A stretch of DNA of 64,000 nt, from NCBI RefSeq assembly GCF_014645015.1, contig NZ_BMLC01000001.1, positions 1,068,585-1,132,584 of the forward strand. The letters are read 5' to 3'. The stretch's first letter is position 1. The number at the start of each line of letters is the position of its first letter. Positions 42,275-50,610 of the stretch are shown piece after piece. Below the pieces are notes generated by a model. It was not told the DNA's origin. It searched no databases and saw only the letters and a list, made by a program, of their open reading frames with translations. The position numbers were made by a program, and so were the translations under genes. The stretch comes from Salinibacterium xinjiangense (lineage in GTDB: Bacteria; Actinomycetota; Actinomycetes; Actinomycetales; Microbacteriaceae).

Positions 42275-43141
42275 GTGGTCGACTACCCCTCACGAACTCT
42301 CGCGCACAGCGGTTATCTCGCAACCATCACTCCGGATCGCTGGGTCGACGGCGCGTACACGCTCACTGTCGACGGAACACCCCAGTCGCAGGTGAACCTC
42401 GACGACCCGACCGAGCTCTTCTTCGAGTACGTGCGCCGCATGGGCCACGTCATCGACCAGCTCGGGATGCCCGGGGAACCGATCACGGCCGTGCACCTCG
42501 GCGCGGGCGCCCTCACCCTCCCCCGCTACGTCGAGGCGACCCGCCCGGGCTCACGCCAGCAGGTCATCGAGCTCGAGTCCGACCTCGTCGACCTGGTCCG
42601 CGCCGAGCTGCCGTGGTCGAAGTCCGCATCGATCAGGATTCGCCACGGCGACGCCAGGGCCGTGATGGAGAAGTTGCCGCCGGGGCTCCACGGCTCCGTC
42701 GACCTGCTCGTGGTGGATGTCTTCAGCGGCGCCCGGACCCCCGCCCATGTGACGTCTGTCGAGTTCTATCGCAGTGCGGTCGCGCTGCTCGCGCCCCGTG
42801 GCATCCTGATCGCGAACGTTGCAGACGGCCCCGGCCTCGCGTTCGCCCGGTCGCAGGCGGCAACGCTCGCTGCCGTGACCGGCCACGTCGCGATTCTCGC
42901 CGAGACGCAGATCCTGAAAGGCCGACGGTTCGGCAACCTCGTGCTCGTCGGTTCGGCCGAAGAGCTTCCCTTCGACTGGATGCCGCGACTGCTCGCCGCA
43001 GGGCCTCATCCGTCAAAGATCGTGGCGGGCCCCGAACTGCGCGACTTCATCGCGAGCGCCCAGGTTGTCACTGACGCGAGCGCGGTACAGTCGCCGCCGC
43101 CATCCAAGGGCATCTTCCAGGTGAAACCCGGCAGCTCGTAG
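42275..43141 (+). CDS. Spermidine-synthase-fold methyltransferase-like protein
   Basis: The GTG at 42275 gives 288 residues. The Rossmann part has ITAVHLGAGALTLPRYVEAT (nucleotide loop), QQVIELESDLVDLVRAELPW, RIRHGDARAVMEKLP and LLVVDVFSGARTPAHVTSVE. This is the spermidine synthase/class I methyltransferase fold seen in many actinobacterial 'fused MFS/spermidine synthase' proteins, without the MFS part. Whether it makes polyamines is unknown: the strict spermidine-synthase gatekeeping motif GGGDG is replaced by LGAGAL. It is divergent from the agmatinase-family gene. Confidence 0.75.
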   Translation: MVDYPSRTLAHSGYLATITPDRWVDGAYTLTVDGTPQSQVNLDDPTELFFEYVRRMGHVIDQLGMPGEPITAVHLGAGALTLPRYVEATRPGSRQQVIELESDLVDLVRAELPWSKSASIRIRHGDARAVMEKLPPGLHGSVDLLVVDVFSGARTPAHVTSVEFYRSAVALLAPRGILIANVADGPGLAFARSQAATLAAVTGHVAILAETQILKGRRFGNLVLVGSAEELPFDWMPRLLAAGPHPSKIVAGPELRDFIASAQVVTDASAVQSPPPSKGIFQVKPGSS

Positions 43142-43177
43142 CCCCCACCACCCAGAAGCGCATGATGGGATGGGAGC

Positions 43178-44287
43178 ATGCGTATTCCCCCAGCTCTCGC
43201 AGCCGTCGTGGTCGCAGCACTGCTTGCCGGCTGTACGGCACAGCCCCAGGGCGCACTGACCACCCCTGTTCCCACCACCCCTGTTCCCACCACCTCCGAA
43301 CCCGCTGCCGCGGTCGCACCGGTCGGTGAACCGACGACGATCGCGAGCGGGCTGGATGCACCGTGGTCGATGGTGAGGCTTGACAGCGGTTCGACCCTCA
43401 TCAGCGAACGCGACAGCCGCTTGGTGAAGGAGCTCACGCCCGACGGGACCGTGCGGGAGGTCGGTTCGGTCGACGGCGCGGCTCCCGGCGGCGAGGGCGG
43501 ACTGCTCGGCATCGCGGTGGCGCCGGATGATCCGACCGGGTTGTTCGTGTACCTGACCGCCGCGGACGACAACCGGATCGTGAGGTTCGACCTGGGCGGG
43601 GAGCCCGGTGACTACTCGCTGGGCGCGAGCCGCGACATCCTGACCGGACTGAAAAAGGCAGGAAACCACAATGGCGGCCGCATCGAGTTCGGCCCGGACG
43701 GCAAGCTGTATGCGACGGTCGGCGACGCCAGCGACCCGAAAACCGCGCAGGATCGGGCCAGCCTGAACGGCAAGATCCTGCGGATGAATGCCGACGGGAC
43801 TGCACCAGCCGATAATCCCTTCGACGGTTCGCTGGTCTACTCGCTCGGGCACCGCAACCCGCAGGGCATCGCGTGGGATGACGATGGCCAGCTCTGGGCC
43901 GCCGAATTCGGCCAGAACACCTGGGATGAGTTCAATATCATCCAGCCCGGCGCAAACTACGGCTGGCCAACAGCCGAAGGCACTTCGGACGACCCCGCGT
44001 TCGTGAACCCCGTCTTCCAGTGGCCGACGGATGACGCGAGCCCGAGCGGACTCACCTGGGTCGGCGGCACCTTCTTCATGGCGGGCCTCGGCGGTGAGCG
44101 GCTGTGGGCCGTCAACCCCGGTACACCGACCACCGCGGTGGACTACTTCTCTGACAGCTTCGGGCGCATCCGCGACGTGATTCCGGGGCCGGATGGCACG
44201 CTCTGGATGATGACCAACAACACCGACGGTCGCGGCACACCGCGTGAGGGCGACGACCAGATCCTGCAGGTGGAGCTGGCGCCCTAG
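43178..44287 (+). CDS. PQQ-dependent sugar dehydrogenase-like lipoprotein
   Basis: A 369-residue secreted protein. The signal peptide ends in the lipobox LLAGC (Cys21), followed by a Thr/Pro-rich linker containing the direct repeat TPVPTTPVPTT. The beta-propeller of the soluble glucose/sorbosone dehydrogenase family is shown by NHNGGRIEFGPDGKLYATVG, LVYSLGHRNPQGIAWDDDGQ and AEFGQNTWDEFNII. It likely oxidises aldoses at the outer face of the membrane; cofactor and substrate are inferred. Confidence 0.88.
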   Translation: MRIPPALAAVVVAALLAGCTAQPQGALTTPVPTTPVPTTSEPAAAVAPVGEPTTIASGLDAPWSMVRLDSGSTLISERDSRLVKELTPDGTVREVGSVDGAAPGGEGGLLGIAVAPDDPTGLFVYLTAADDNRIVRFDLGGEPGDYSLGASRDILTGLKKAGNHNGGRIEFGPDGKLYATVGDASDPKTAQDRASLNGKILRMNADGTAPADNPFDGSLVYSLGHRNPQGIAWDDDGQLWAAEFGQNTWDEFNIIQPGANYGWPTAEGTSDDPAFVNPVFQWPTDDASPSGLTWVGGTFFMAGLGGERLWAVNPGTPTTAVDYFSDSFGRIRDVIPGPDGTLWMMTNNTDGRGTPREGDDQILQVELAP

Positions 44288-44347
44288 TTCTCCACACTCT
44301 CCGGGTTGCTGAAGCCGATAGTCGGCCGCTCGGGTTAACCTCAAGGG

Positions 44348-44794
44348 GTGGCTGAGCTGAACAGGGTGCGAACGTGGGCGACAGCCCTCATCGACCTGCA
44401 CCTCGACCGCAGCTGGAGCTTCGAGTTCGACAACGCGAAGACCAGGGCGGGGCTCTGCAATTACACTTACAAGCGCATCAGCGTCTCGAGATACCTCGCC
44501 GCACGGTATGAGGATGACGAGATCCACCAGGTACTGCTGCATGAGGTCGCCCACGCGATCGCCGGCACCCGCGCCGGTCACGGTCCACAGTGGAAGGCGA
44601 TCGCGTCAGACCTGGGTTACGAGGGCAACCGGCTGCACGATGGAGCCATCGCCACCGAGTTCGCGCCGTGGGTGGGAACCTGCCCCGCGGGCCACACTCA
44701 TTACCGCTATCGCACGCCGACGAGGGCCTTGGCCTGCGGCAAATGCTCCAGGAAGTTCAACGCGGCGCACACGATCGCCTGGGTGAACAAGTAG
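44348..44794 (+). CDS. SprT-like zinc metalloprotein
   Basis: A 148-residue protein from GTG 44348. The metal site is HEVAHAIAGTRAGHGPQWKA (HExxH plus third His), followed by a C-terminal zinc-ribbon-like region with CPAGH and CGKCSRKF. This is the SprT fold, a relative of the DNA-protein crosslink protease SPRTN. Its role in actinobacteria is unknown. It is 60 bp downstream of the sugar dehydrogenase gene. Confidence 0.85.
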   Translation: MAELNRVRTWATALIDLHLDRSWSFEFDNAKTRAGLCNYTYKRISVSRYLAARYEDDEIHQVLLHEVAHAIAGTRAGHGPQWKAIASDLGYEGNRLHDGAIATEFAPWVGTCPAGHTHYRYRTPTRALACGKCSRKFNAAHTIAWVNK

Positions 44795-44801
44795 CGAGCG
44801 T

Positions 44802-45206
44802 TCAGCCGAAGTGCCGGTCGAAGGCGGCGGCGATGTTCTTCCAGTGCCCGAGCATCATCCGGCGCTCGTCACGGTCGGCCAGCTTCTCATGATGGATGCC
44901 GATCGTGGTGCCGGTGATCGTCTCCTTCACCGTGAGCTGAAGAGTGGAGTCATGCGGCCAGTCACTCGGCTGCCATGACAGCCGGAGCCTGACGTTCTCG
45001 GTGCGACTGCGGATGGTGCCCTTCACGCCGTCTTTCGTGACGTACCCAGCACCCGTCTCGGTCGGCAGGGAGTCGATGTCGCCGAGCCACGTGTCGAGTC
45101 CATCGCCGACCAGGTATTGCCATACCGCCGGCACCGGGGCGGCGACGGTAGTGCGAACCCCCACTTCCCAGCCGGCGTCCTTCGTCTTGCCCGTAGCGTC
45201 ACTCAT
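44802..45206 (-). CDS. SRPBCC (AHSA1-type) domain protein
   Basis: The ATG at 45206 gives 134 residues: AGWEVGVRTTVAAPVPAVWQ, YLVGDGLDTWLGDIDSLPTE and LRLSWQPSDWPHDSTLQLTV, the helix-grip fold of START/Bet v1-like small-molecule-binding proteins. It converges with the SprT-like gene (7 bp between stops) and diverges from the CGNR gene over 42 bp. AHSA1 genes next to a regulator often form a stress module, but the ligand here is unknown. Confidence 0.8.
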   Translation of the reverse strand: MSDATGKTKDAGWEVGVRTTVAAPVPAVWQYLVGDGLDTWLGDIDSLPTETGAGYVTKDGVKGTIRSRTENVRLRLSWQPSDWPHDSTLQLTVKETITGTTIGIHHEKLADRDERRMMLGHWKNIAAAFDRHFG

Positions 45207-45248
45207 GTAACCCACTGTATTGGTTACCCGAGCCCTATATTGGATTAC
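45207..45248. promoter_or_regulatory. Compact divergent promoter with inverted and direct repeats
   Basis: The 42-bp gap holds GTAACC (45207-45212), 9 bp, GGTTAC (45222-45227), an inverted repeat. It also holds TATTGGTTAC and TATTGGATTAC as direct repeats (45218-45227 and 45238-45248). TATATT (45236-45241) is 7 bases from the CGNR GTG and TACAGT on the other strand (45214-45219) is 7 bases from the SRPBCC ATG, so both mRNAs may be leaderless. Confidence 0.55.
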
Positions 45249-45830
45249 GTGAGTGAAGAAGCCGAACAGCGGTTCACCGTCAGCGACGATCGGCTCTGGC
45301 ATTTCGACGCCGGATCGCTCGCCCTCGACTTCGCGTACACCGGCGGTATGGGTGACAGCCCGGCCGGGGAGCGACTGCGTACCCCGGCCGACCTCGCGTT
45401 CTGGTTCAACGAACGATTTCCCGAGGTCGATGGCACGGCGAATGATCGCGACCTGACGGACGCTCTCGCCCTCCGACAGGCGATCGCCCGCTCGGCGACA
45501 GCGATCAGCCGGGGTGATCGCCCCTCCGCTGACGACGTGGACGTCGTCAACCTTTTCGCGGCGACCCCGGATATCCCGCCGTCGCTGGCGGGCGGTCGGC
45601 GGCAGGCCGGACGCGCTCGGGCCAGGGCAAGCCAGGCACTGTCGGTGATGGCGCGCGAAGTGATCCAGCTGTTCTCACCTGACCGGGCCGATCGCATCAG
45701 GGAATGCTCCGCAGACGATTGCCAACTCGTCTTCTACGACGAATCACGCTCGAACAACCGCCGCTGGTGTTCCATGCAGCGGTGTGGCAATCGCGCCAAG
45801 GTACGAGCTCACCGGGCGCGATCGCTCTGA
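45249..45830 (+). CDS. CGNR zinc-finger transcription regulator
   Basis: The GTG at 45249 gives 193 residues. The N-terminal ABATE-type domain has DAGSLALDFAYTGGMGDSPA and LALRQAIARSATAIS. The C-terminal CGNR zinc finger is CSADDCQLVFYDESRSNNRR, WCSMQRCGNRAKVRAHRAR, with four cysteines. These are probable ligand-responsive regulators. It faces the SRPBCC gene across a 42-bp gap with repeats and probably regulates both. Confidence 0.85.
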   Translation: MSEEAEQRFTVSDDRLWHFDAGSLALDFAYTGGMGDSPAGERLRTPADLAFWFNERFPEVDGTANDRDLTDALALRQAIARSATAISRGDRPSADDVDVVNLFAATPDIPPSLAGGRRQAGRARARASQALSVMAREVIQLFSPDRADRIRECSADDCQLVFYDESRSNNRRWCSMQRCGNRAKVRAHRARSL

Positions 45831-45834
45831 CCGA

Positions 45835-46137
45835 CTAGTCGACGACCTTGACGTCTTTCCAGAACGCGACGTAGTTCGCGAAGTCTTTGCCGACTCGCTC
45901 GCGCGAACCCGGCAGGGGCTCCGGGTAGCTGAAGGCACGGTCCTGCAGGAGGGTGTCGCCGTCTTTCACGGAGAAATACTGGCAGTCACCCTTCCATGGG
46001 CAGTGGTAGGGGGTGGTGCTCTTCTCGAGCAGCTCGCTCGTCACGCTCGACGGCGGGAAGTACCAATTGCCCTCGATAGAGATGAGATCTTCCTTCGGTG
46101 CCTCTGCGATGATCGTGTCGCCCAGCATTGCCTTCAT
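45835..46137 (-). CDS. DUF427 domain protein
   Basis: A 100-residue protein with WYFPPSSVTSELLEKSTTPY, HCPWKGDCQYFSV and PEPLPGSRERVGKDFANYVA, the DUF427 pattern including the conserved CPWKG. Function of the family is unknown. It ends 4 bp from the CGNR stop (convergent). Confidence 0.88.
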   Translation of the reverse strand: MKAMLGDTIIAEAPKEDLISIEGNWYFPPSSVTSELLEKSTTPYHCPWKGDCQYFSVKDGDTLLQDRAFSYPEPLPGSRERVGKDFANYVAFWKDVKVVD

Positions 46138-46179
46138 GGTGCAGCCCTCCGTGAGTGAGTAAGTGTCTGACCAACAACG

Positions 46180-46719
46180 CTACTGCGGCAACCTGAATTC
46201 CTTCAGGATGGTGAATCCGGGCGAATCGTTGGCTGCGCGGGCGTCGTCGACCGCGTCTCGGCCTTCGCTCGCGAGCAGCTCCTGTCCGGCGACGCAGGCT
46301 GACAGCACGTGCCCCACCGCATTACGGAGCCCCGTGTACGCACCGACCGCAGCCGCGGCCTCCGGAGAGATGTAGTCGATGCCGACATCCGCGATCGCGT
46401 CGATGATCGCTCCCGCGGCAAGCAGGTCTTCCACCGCGAAGCGCCCATCGGGCCCACCAGCAGCAACCACGGCGACGGTCGCCCGGTCTCCGAGTTCGAC
46501 CTGCCTCGCGAGCACCCACTCGGCCAGGGCGACGCGCGAACCGGTCGAGCCCGTGATCAGCGCACCTCCGTGCGCGATAATGCCGGGATCCGTGTCACCG
46601 CCGGGGATGGCATCCACCCACACCAGGATGTCTGCTCCGGGAGCCAGCGCGTTCGCGCCGTCGATACCCCAGTCGAATCGCACCTGGTAATGCGGCTGGT
46701 TGCGGGGTATCGAATTCAC
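46180..46719 (-). CDS. 2-phosphosulfolactate phosphatase family (ComB-like) protein
   Basis: A 179-residue protein from GTG 46719. QVRFDWGIDGANALAPGADI, GGALITGSTGSRVALAEWVL and VAAGGPDGRFAVEDLLAAGA are the ComB fold pattern. Coenzyme M synthesis is not expected in this lineage, so the true substrate is unknown. The gene lies 42 bp upstream of DUF427 on the same strand. Confidence 0.68.
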   Translation of the reverse strand: MNSIPRNQPHYQVRFDWGIDGANALAPGADILVWVDAIPGGDTDPGIIAHGGALITGSTGSRVALAEWVLARQVELGDRATVAVVAAGGPDGRFAVEDLLAAGAIIDAIADVGIDYISPEAAAAVGAYTGLRNAVGHVLSACVAGQELLASEGRDAVDDARAANDSPGFTILKEFRLPQ

Positions 46720-46804
46720 TTCACGAGGATAACCGCCTTACACCACCCGCGGTCGCGCGGGACAGGCCTGTCGTGCGGCAACCGCGGGCCACCACAATGG
46801 AGCC

Positions 46805-47272
46805 ATGCGCGTGCTTCTCAAACTTCACCTCGACTGTGCTCCGGATGCCGCGTGGCGGGCAATCCGCAATCCGACGGTGTTCCGCGCGGTTTCCGCGCCG
46901 TTCACCACCTTCGATTCGCTGGAGCCCGGCGGTTTCCCCGACAGCTGGCCGGAGGGCGAGCACCTCCTGCGTGCGAAAGGCTTCGGACTTGCGGTGATCG
47001 GCGAGCAGACGATCGATCTCGAGTTCCGAGAGAGCCGTCAGGGTGTGCGCACGGTTCGTGACACGGGTCGCGGGCTGTCCGGCCCGCTCGCGCTGGTCGA
47101 CAGGTGGGAGCACACCATGGCGGTTTCGGCACTGCCCGGCGCGCGCACGCTGTACCGCGACCAGCTCATCGTCGAGGCGGGGGCGCTGACACCGCTGCTG
47201 TGGGTCGGTTTCTGGGCGTTCTGGCAGTGGCGCGCGCTGCAGCTCAAGCGGCTGTCGGTGGATTGGAAATAG
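46805..47272 (+). CDS. Hypothetical SRPBCC-like protein
   Basis: A 155-residue protein. The pattern VLLKLHLDCAPDAAWRAIRN, TTFDSLEPGGFPDSWPEGEH and DRWEHTMAVSALPGARTLYR, ending in a hydrophobic/aromatic helix (LTPLLWVGFWAFWQWRALQL), suggests a polyketide-cyclase-like helix-grip fold. I cannot assign a substrate. It is 4 bp upstream of the DUF1684 gene and likely co-transcribed. Confidence 0.65.
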   Translation: MRVLLKLHLDCAPDAAWRAIRNPTVFRAVSAPFTTFDSLEPGGFPDSWPEGEHLLRAKGFGLAVIGEQTIDLEFRESRQGVRTVRDTGRGLSGPLALVDRWEHTMAVSALPGARTLYRDQLIVEAGALTPLLWVGFWAFWQWRALQLKRLSVDWK

Positions 47273-47276
47273 CCCG

Positions 47277-47891
47277 GTGACCGCTCTCGATGTTGGCGAC
47301 TGGCGCCGCCGCGTCTTCGCCACCTATGCAGCGGTGCGCGAATCCACCGACCTGTTCGCTGCACACGACCTTTGGCGCCGTGAGCGCGACGACCTGTTTG
47401 CGAACCACCCGTCGACCCCCTTGCTGCCCGAAGACCTGGCCGTGTTCACGGGCCTGCCCGTGAAGCCATATGACCCAGACTGGCGATTCGAGGTCACGCT
47501 CACCGCCGCCGACGGGCGCCGGATGGAGGTCGAGACCGGCACGGACGGCACCGTGCCCTTCGAGCTGATCGGCGTCGCCGAGGTTCCCGGCGTCGGGCCG
47601 CTCGACGTGTGGAGACTCGCCTCATACGGTGGCGGCATCTTCATTCCGGTGAAGGATGCCCTGGCCGGCGCCCGCGGAGGTACATATGGCGGCGGCCGCT
47701 ATTTGCTCGACACCGTCAAAGGCGCAGACCTGGGATCGGGACGGGACCCACAGTCCCTCGTGCTCGACTTCAACTTCGCGTACAACCCATCCTGTGCTTA
47801 CGACCCGATGTGGGCGTGCCCACTCGCCCAGCCGGGCAACACCGTCGCAGTGGAGGTTCCCGTCGGAGAGCGTTACTCGGGCTCGCATTAG
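47277..47891 (+). CDS. DUF1684 domain protein
   Basis: The GTG at 47277 gives 204 residues. WRRERDDLFANHPSTPLLPE, FIPVKDALAGARGGTYGGGR and FNFAYNPSCAYDPMWACPLA are the family's hallmarks. DUF1684 function is unknown; the Cys-x-x-Asp-Pro and Gly-rich loop are conserved. It forms an operon with the preceding gene. Confidence 0.85.
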   Translation: MTALDVGDWRRRVFATYAAVRESTDLFAAHDLWRRERDDLFANHPSTPLLPEDLAVFTGLPVKPYDPDWRFEVTLTAADGRRMEVETGTDGTVPFELIGVAEVPGVGPLDVWRLASYGGGIFIPVKDALAGARGGTYGGGRYLLDTVKGADLGSGRDPQSLVLDFNFAYNPSCAYDPMWACPLAQPGNTVAVEVPVGERYSGSH

Positions 47892-47897
47892 GCCATC

Positions 47898-47906
47898 TGC
47901 TAGACT
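47898..47906 (+). promoter_or_regulatory. Extended -10 promoter for the DEAD-box helicase gene
   Basis: TGCTAGACT fits an extended -10 element (TGn plus TAGACT) with no good -35. Transcription would start near 47913, giving a leader of about 195 bases, which includes the inverted repeat ACGACG/CGTCGT (47931-47946 region). Long leaders are common on cold-induced helicase mRNAs, but this is only an analogy. Confidence 0.45.
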
Positions 47907-48107
47907 GGGGCCACTTGCGAAACCACGACGGTTTCCCTGCGTCGTAGAACGCTTCCTCTTCTCCCCGATATGCCTCACGCATGGCGGGTCGTAGATACTT
48001 TCACGGCGAACGGATGTGGCCACAGCCACCTTCGCCAACCGCACCACTTCCCGACCCATCTGGATAAGTGCGTGCACTCTTTGTCCCGAAAGGCACAAGA
48101 AACCCCT

Positions 48108-49637
48108 ATGTCAGAAAACATCTTCAGCACGCTCGGCGTGCCAGCTCCTCTCGTCGCCTCGCTCACCGCGAGCGGCATCCTGGAACCATTCCCCATCCAG
48201 CTCGACACCCTGCCGGACACACTGGCGGGCAAAGACGTGCTCGGCCGCGGTAAGACGGGCTCGGGCAAGACCCTCGCCTTCTCCATCCCTATGGTCGCCC
48301 GCCTCGGCGGCAAGCTCGCCGGTGGCAAACGCCGCCCGGGCCGTCCGCTCGGACTGGTGCTCGCCCCGACCCGCGAGCTCGCCACCCAGATCTCCACCGC
48401 CATGGAGCCGCTCGCGACCGCATACGGCCTCAACATCACCACCATCTTCGGCGGCGTTTCGCAGCAGCGACAGGTCGCAGCCCTCAAGGCGGGCGTCGAT
48501 ATCGTCGTGGCCTGCCCCGGCCGCCTCGAAGACCTCATGAAGCAGGGCTTCGTGCAGCTCGACGCGATCGAAGTGACAGTGCTCGACGAAGCAGACCACA
48601 TGGCCGACCTCGGCTTCCTGCCCGTCGTCACTCGCATCATGGACAAGACCCCTCAGACCGGACAGCGGATGCTGTTCAGCGCAACGCTCGACAACGGCGT
48701 TGACAAGCTCGTGCGCCGTTACCTCCATAACGAGGTGCTGCACTCGGTCGACGAGGCAAATTCCCATGTCGCCGCGATGACCCACCATGTCTTCGAGGTA
48801 GCCGGAGTCGACGAGAAGAACGAGCTCATCAAAAAGCTCGCCTCGGGCACCGGCCGTCGCATCCTGTTCATGCGTACCAAGCACCACGCCAAGAAGCTCG
48901 CAAAGCAGCTGACCGACTCGGGCATCCCCTCGGTCGACCTGCACGGCAACCTCTCGCAGGTCGCTCGTGACCGCAACCTCGCGTCGTTCGCCTCAGGCGA
49001 GACCCGCGTGCTCGTTGCCACAGACGTCGCAGCCCGTGGCGTGCACGTGGATGACATCGAGCTCGTGATCCACGTCGACCCGCCGGCCGAGCACAAGGCG
49101 TACCTGCACCGCTCGGGGCGCACGGCCCGCGCCGGCAAGGAGGGCGAGGTCGTCACGATCGTGTTGCCTGCCCAGCGCAAAGACACCGCAGCGCTGCTGC
49201 GCAAAGCCCAGATCACCGTCACCCCCCAGCACGTGACCGCGGCTTCCGCATCGGTCACCGCCCTGGTCGGAGATGTCGCAGCCTACGTCACACCCGCACC
49301 CCGTGCCGCGGTGCAGCAGCAGGGCGGCGGCCGCTCACAGGGCGCCAATGCCCAGCGCAAGCGCGTTGGCCGCGACGGATCCTCGGATGCACCCCGTCGC
49401 GACCGTTCGGGTCGTCCGGCGGCCGCTGCTGGCGGCCAGCGTCGCTCAGCGTCCACTACGGCGTGGTCATCATCAGCTCCAGCCGCTCCTGCTCGCGCCG
49501 AGCGCGCTCCTCGCGAGGAGCAGGCACCGTCGCGCCCGCGCGGCGGCAACGGCCGCGCCCAGGCCGCCGGTGGCCCCATCCGCGTCGGTCAGGTCGTGCG
49601 CCCGAATGCCGGTGGCGGTCAGCGCCGCGGACGCTGA
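48108..49637 (+). CDS. DEAD-box RNA helicase with Arg/Gly-rich tail
   Basis: The ATG at 48108 gives 509 residues: Q-motif FPIQLDTLP, Walker A GRGKTGSGKT, PTRELATQI, the DEAD box VLDEADHMADLGF, SAT, and HRSGRTARAGK in the second RecA domain. Residues about 400-509 are Ala/Arg/Gly/Ser-rich, a typical RNA-binding tail. The frame is open upstream to 47970 but those residues look non-coding. Probable roles are ribosome assembly and mRNA unwinding in the cold. Confidence 0.92.
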   Translation: MSENIFSTLGVPAPLVASLTASGILEPFPIQLDTLPDTLAGKDVLGRGKTGSGKTLAFSIPMVARLGGKLAGGKRRPGRPLGLVLAPTRELATQISTAMEPLATAYGLNITTIFGGVSQQRQVAALKAGVDIVVACPGRLEDLMKQGFVQLDAIEVTVLDEADHMADLGFLPVVTRIMDKTPQTGQRMLFSATLDNGVDKLVRRYLHNEVLHSVDEANSHVAAMTHHVFEVAGVDEKNELIKKLASGTGRRILFMRTKHHAKKLAKQLTDSGIPSVDLHGNLSQVARDRNLASFASGETRVLVATDVAARGVHVDDIELVIHVDPPAEHKAYLHRSGRTARAGKEGEVVTIVLPAQRKDTAALLRKAQITVTPQHVTAASASVTALVGDVAAYVTPAPRAAVQQQGGGRSQGANAQRKRVGRDGSSDAPRRDRSGRPAAAAGGQRRSASTTAWSSSAPAAPARAERAPREEQAPSRPRGGNGRAQAAGGPIRVGQVVRPNAGGGQRRGR

Positions 49638-49649
49638 TTCTTCTCTGTA

Positions 49650-49689
49650 CGACAACGCCGCTCGAACTCCGGTTCGGGCGGCGTTGTCG
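49650..49689 (+). terminator. Terminator of the DEAD-box helicase gene
   Basis: CGACAACGCCGC (49650-49661) and GCGGCGTTGTCG (49678-49689) form a perfect 12-bp stem 12 bases past the stop; the loop contains a further CGAA/TTCG pairing. No U run follows. Confidence 0.8.
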
Positions 49690-49870
49690 CGTAAGGGGTG
49701 CGTTGCACCCCGGTATGACGACACAGCACGAGTTCGGGTGATCCGGGATCCGCTCACCAGCGAAGTCAGGCAGCAGTTCACCGCAGAGGAAGCCGACCAC
49801 GCGATCCTGCACCGCAACGATGAGGAAGCGCTTGCCGCTCACCCACTGCCTCGGCCGCCGCCTTTTCGAT

Positions 49871-49952
49871 GCCAAATGAAGGAAATTTCGGCAAGACCCG
49901 GGTCACACAATGGCATGCGGGACCCTTCTTGCCGGAATCTCCTTCATTTGGC
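49871..49952. repeat. Dispersed intergenic palindrome, copy 2
   Basis: GCCAAATGAAGGA (from 49871) pairs with TCCTTCATTTGGC (to 49952), and pairing continues inward through the TTCGGCAAGACCC and GGGTC..TTGCCGGAA arms with few mismatches. This gives a hairpin with arms of about 30 bp. The terminal AAATGAAGGA is shared with the copy at 41003-41077. Confidence 0.8.
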
Positions 49953-50000
49953 TGAAAGGAACGAGCGTGGCGGCAGCGTGGCGGCAGCGCAGTGCCGGGG

Positions 50001-50540
50001 CTAGGGCAGCACGCCCACCGATGCCAGGGCTGCGCGCAGCAGCGCCCCTCGTCCACCCTCCATGTCGGAGGTGACGGATTCGGCGGCCGCCTCAGACGGG
50101 CGCATCCAGGTGACCTCGAGCGCGTCCTGGCGCGGCTCGCACGTTCCGGTGATTGGTACCACGTAGGCCAGCGAGACGGCGTGCTGGCGGGCATCCATGA
50201 ACTGGCTTTCACCGGGCCAGGGGAAATACTCGGCCACCGAGAAGGGCAGTGGGCTGGCGGGCAGCAGGGGGAACGCCATCGGCCCGAGGTCTTTCTCGAG
50301 ATGACGGAACAGAGCATCGCGCAGCGTCTCGCCGTACATCACCCGGCCGGAGACGAGCGTGCGGGTGAACTCACCATCGTTGGCGCGCAGCAGCGTGCCG
50401 ACCTCAGTGACGCGACCCAGCCCGTCGACACGCACCGGCACGGCCTCGACGTAGAGCAGCGGGAGGCGCCGGCGGGTCTCCGCGAGTTCCTCGTCGCTCA
50501 ACCAGCCGGAGTTCGGGTCGGGAGTGCCTGTTGATGCCAT
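50001..50540 (-). CDS. Nudix-like (DUF4916-type) protein
   Basis: A 179-residue protein with WLSDEELAETRRRLPLLYVE, VSGRVMYGETLRDALFRHLE and PLPFSVAEYFPWPGESQF. The Nudix box G-x5-E-x7-RE-x2-EE-x-G is only partly kept: GRVMYGETLRDALFRHLEKD has the first Glu but lacks the REUxEE core. So catalytic activity is uncertain. The pattern fits an actinobacterial Nudix-related family. The start overlaps nothing; the next gene is divergent by 70 bp. Confidence 0.75.
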   Translation of the reverse strand: MASTGTPDPNSGWLSDEELAETRRRLPLLYVEAVPVRVDGLGRVTEVGTLLRANDGEFTRTLVSGRVMYGETLRDALFRHLEKDLGPMAFPLLPASPLPFSVAEYFPWPGESQFMDARQHAVSLAYVVPITGTCEPRQDALEVTWMRPSEAAAESVTSDMEGGRGALLRAALASVGVLP

Positions 50541-50610
50541 GCTCCATTGTCACCCACCGCGCCCGCACGTTCCGACAGGCGTGCAGCAGTGCGAGTATGG
50601 GGAGGTGAAA

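Larger units (their letters stand above)
49638..50000. other. 363-bp intergenic region with terminator and palindromes, no gene
   Basis: It holds the helicase terminator (49650-49689), a short hairpin GGGGTGC-GTT-GCACCCC (49695-49711) and the long palindrome copy 2 (49871-49952). Between 49712 and 49870 there are open frames on both strands, but none shows a recognisable family or ribosome site. It may be decayed coding sequence. Confidence 0.5.

Noticed and set aside
43013-44581. 522-residue minus-strand frame opposite the sugar dehydrogenase and neighbours
   Set aside because: It spans three good plus-strand genes and has shadow-like composition.
47970-48107. Upstream extension of the DEAD-box helicase
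   Set aside because: Residues before MSENIFSTLG lack helicase character and lie in the likely leader.
49456-49875. Open frames in the gap after the helicase gene
   Set aside because: No family resemblance, no ribosome site; the frames run through terminator hairpins.
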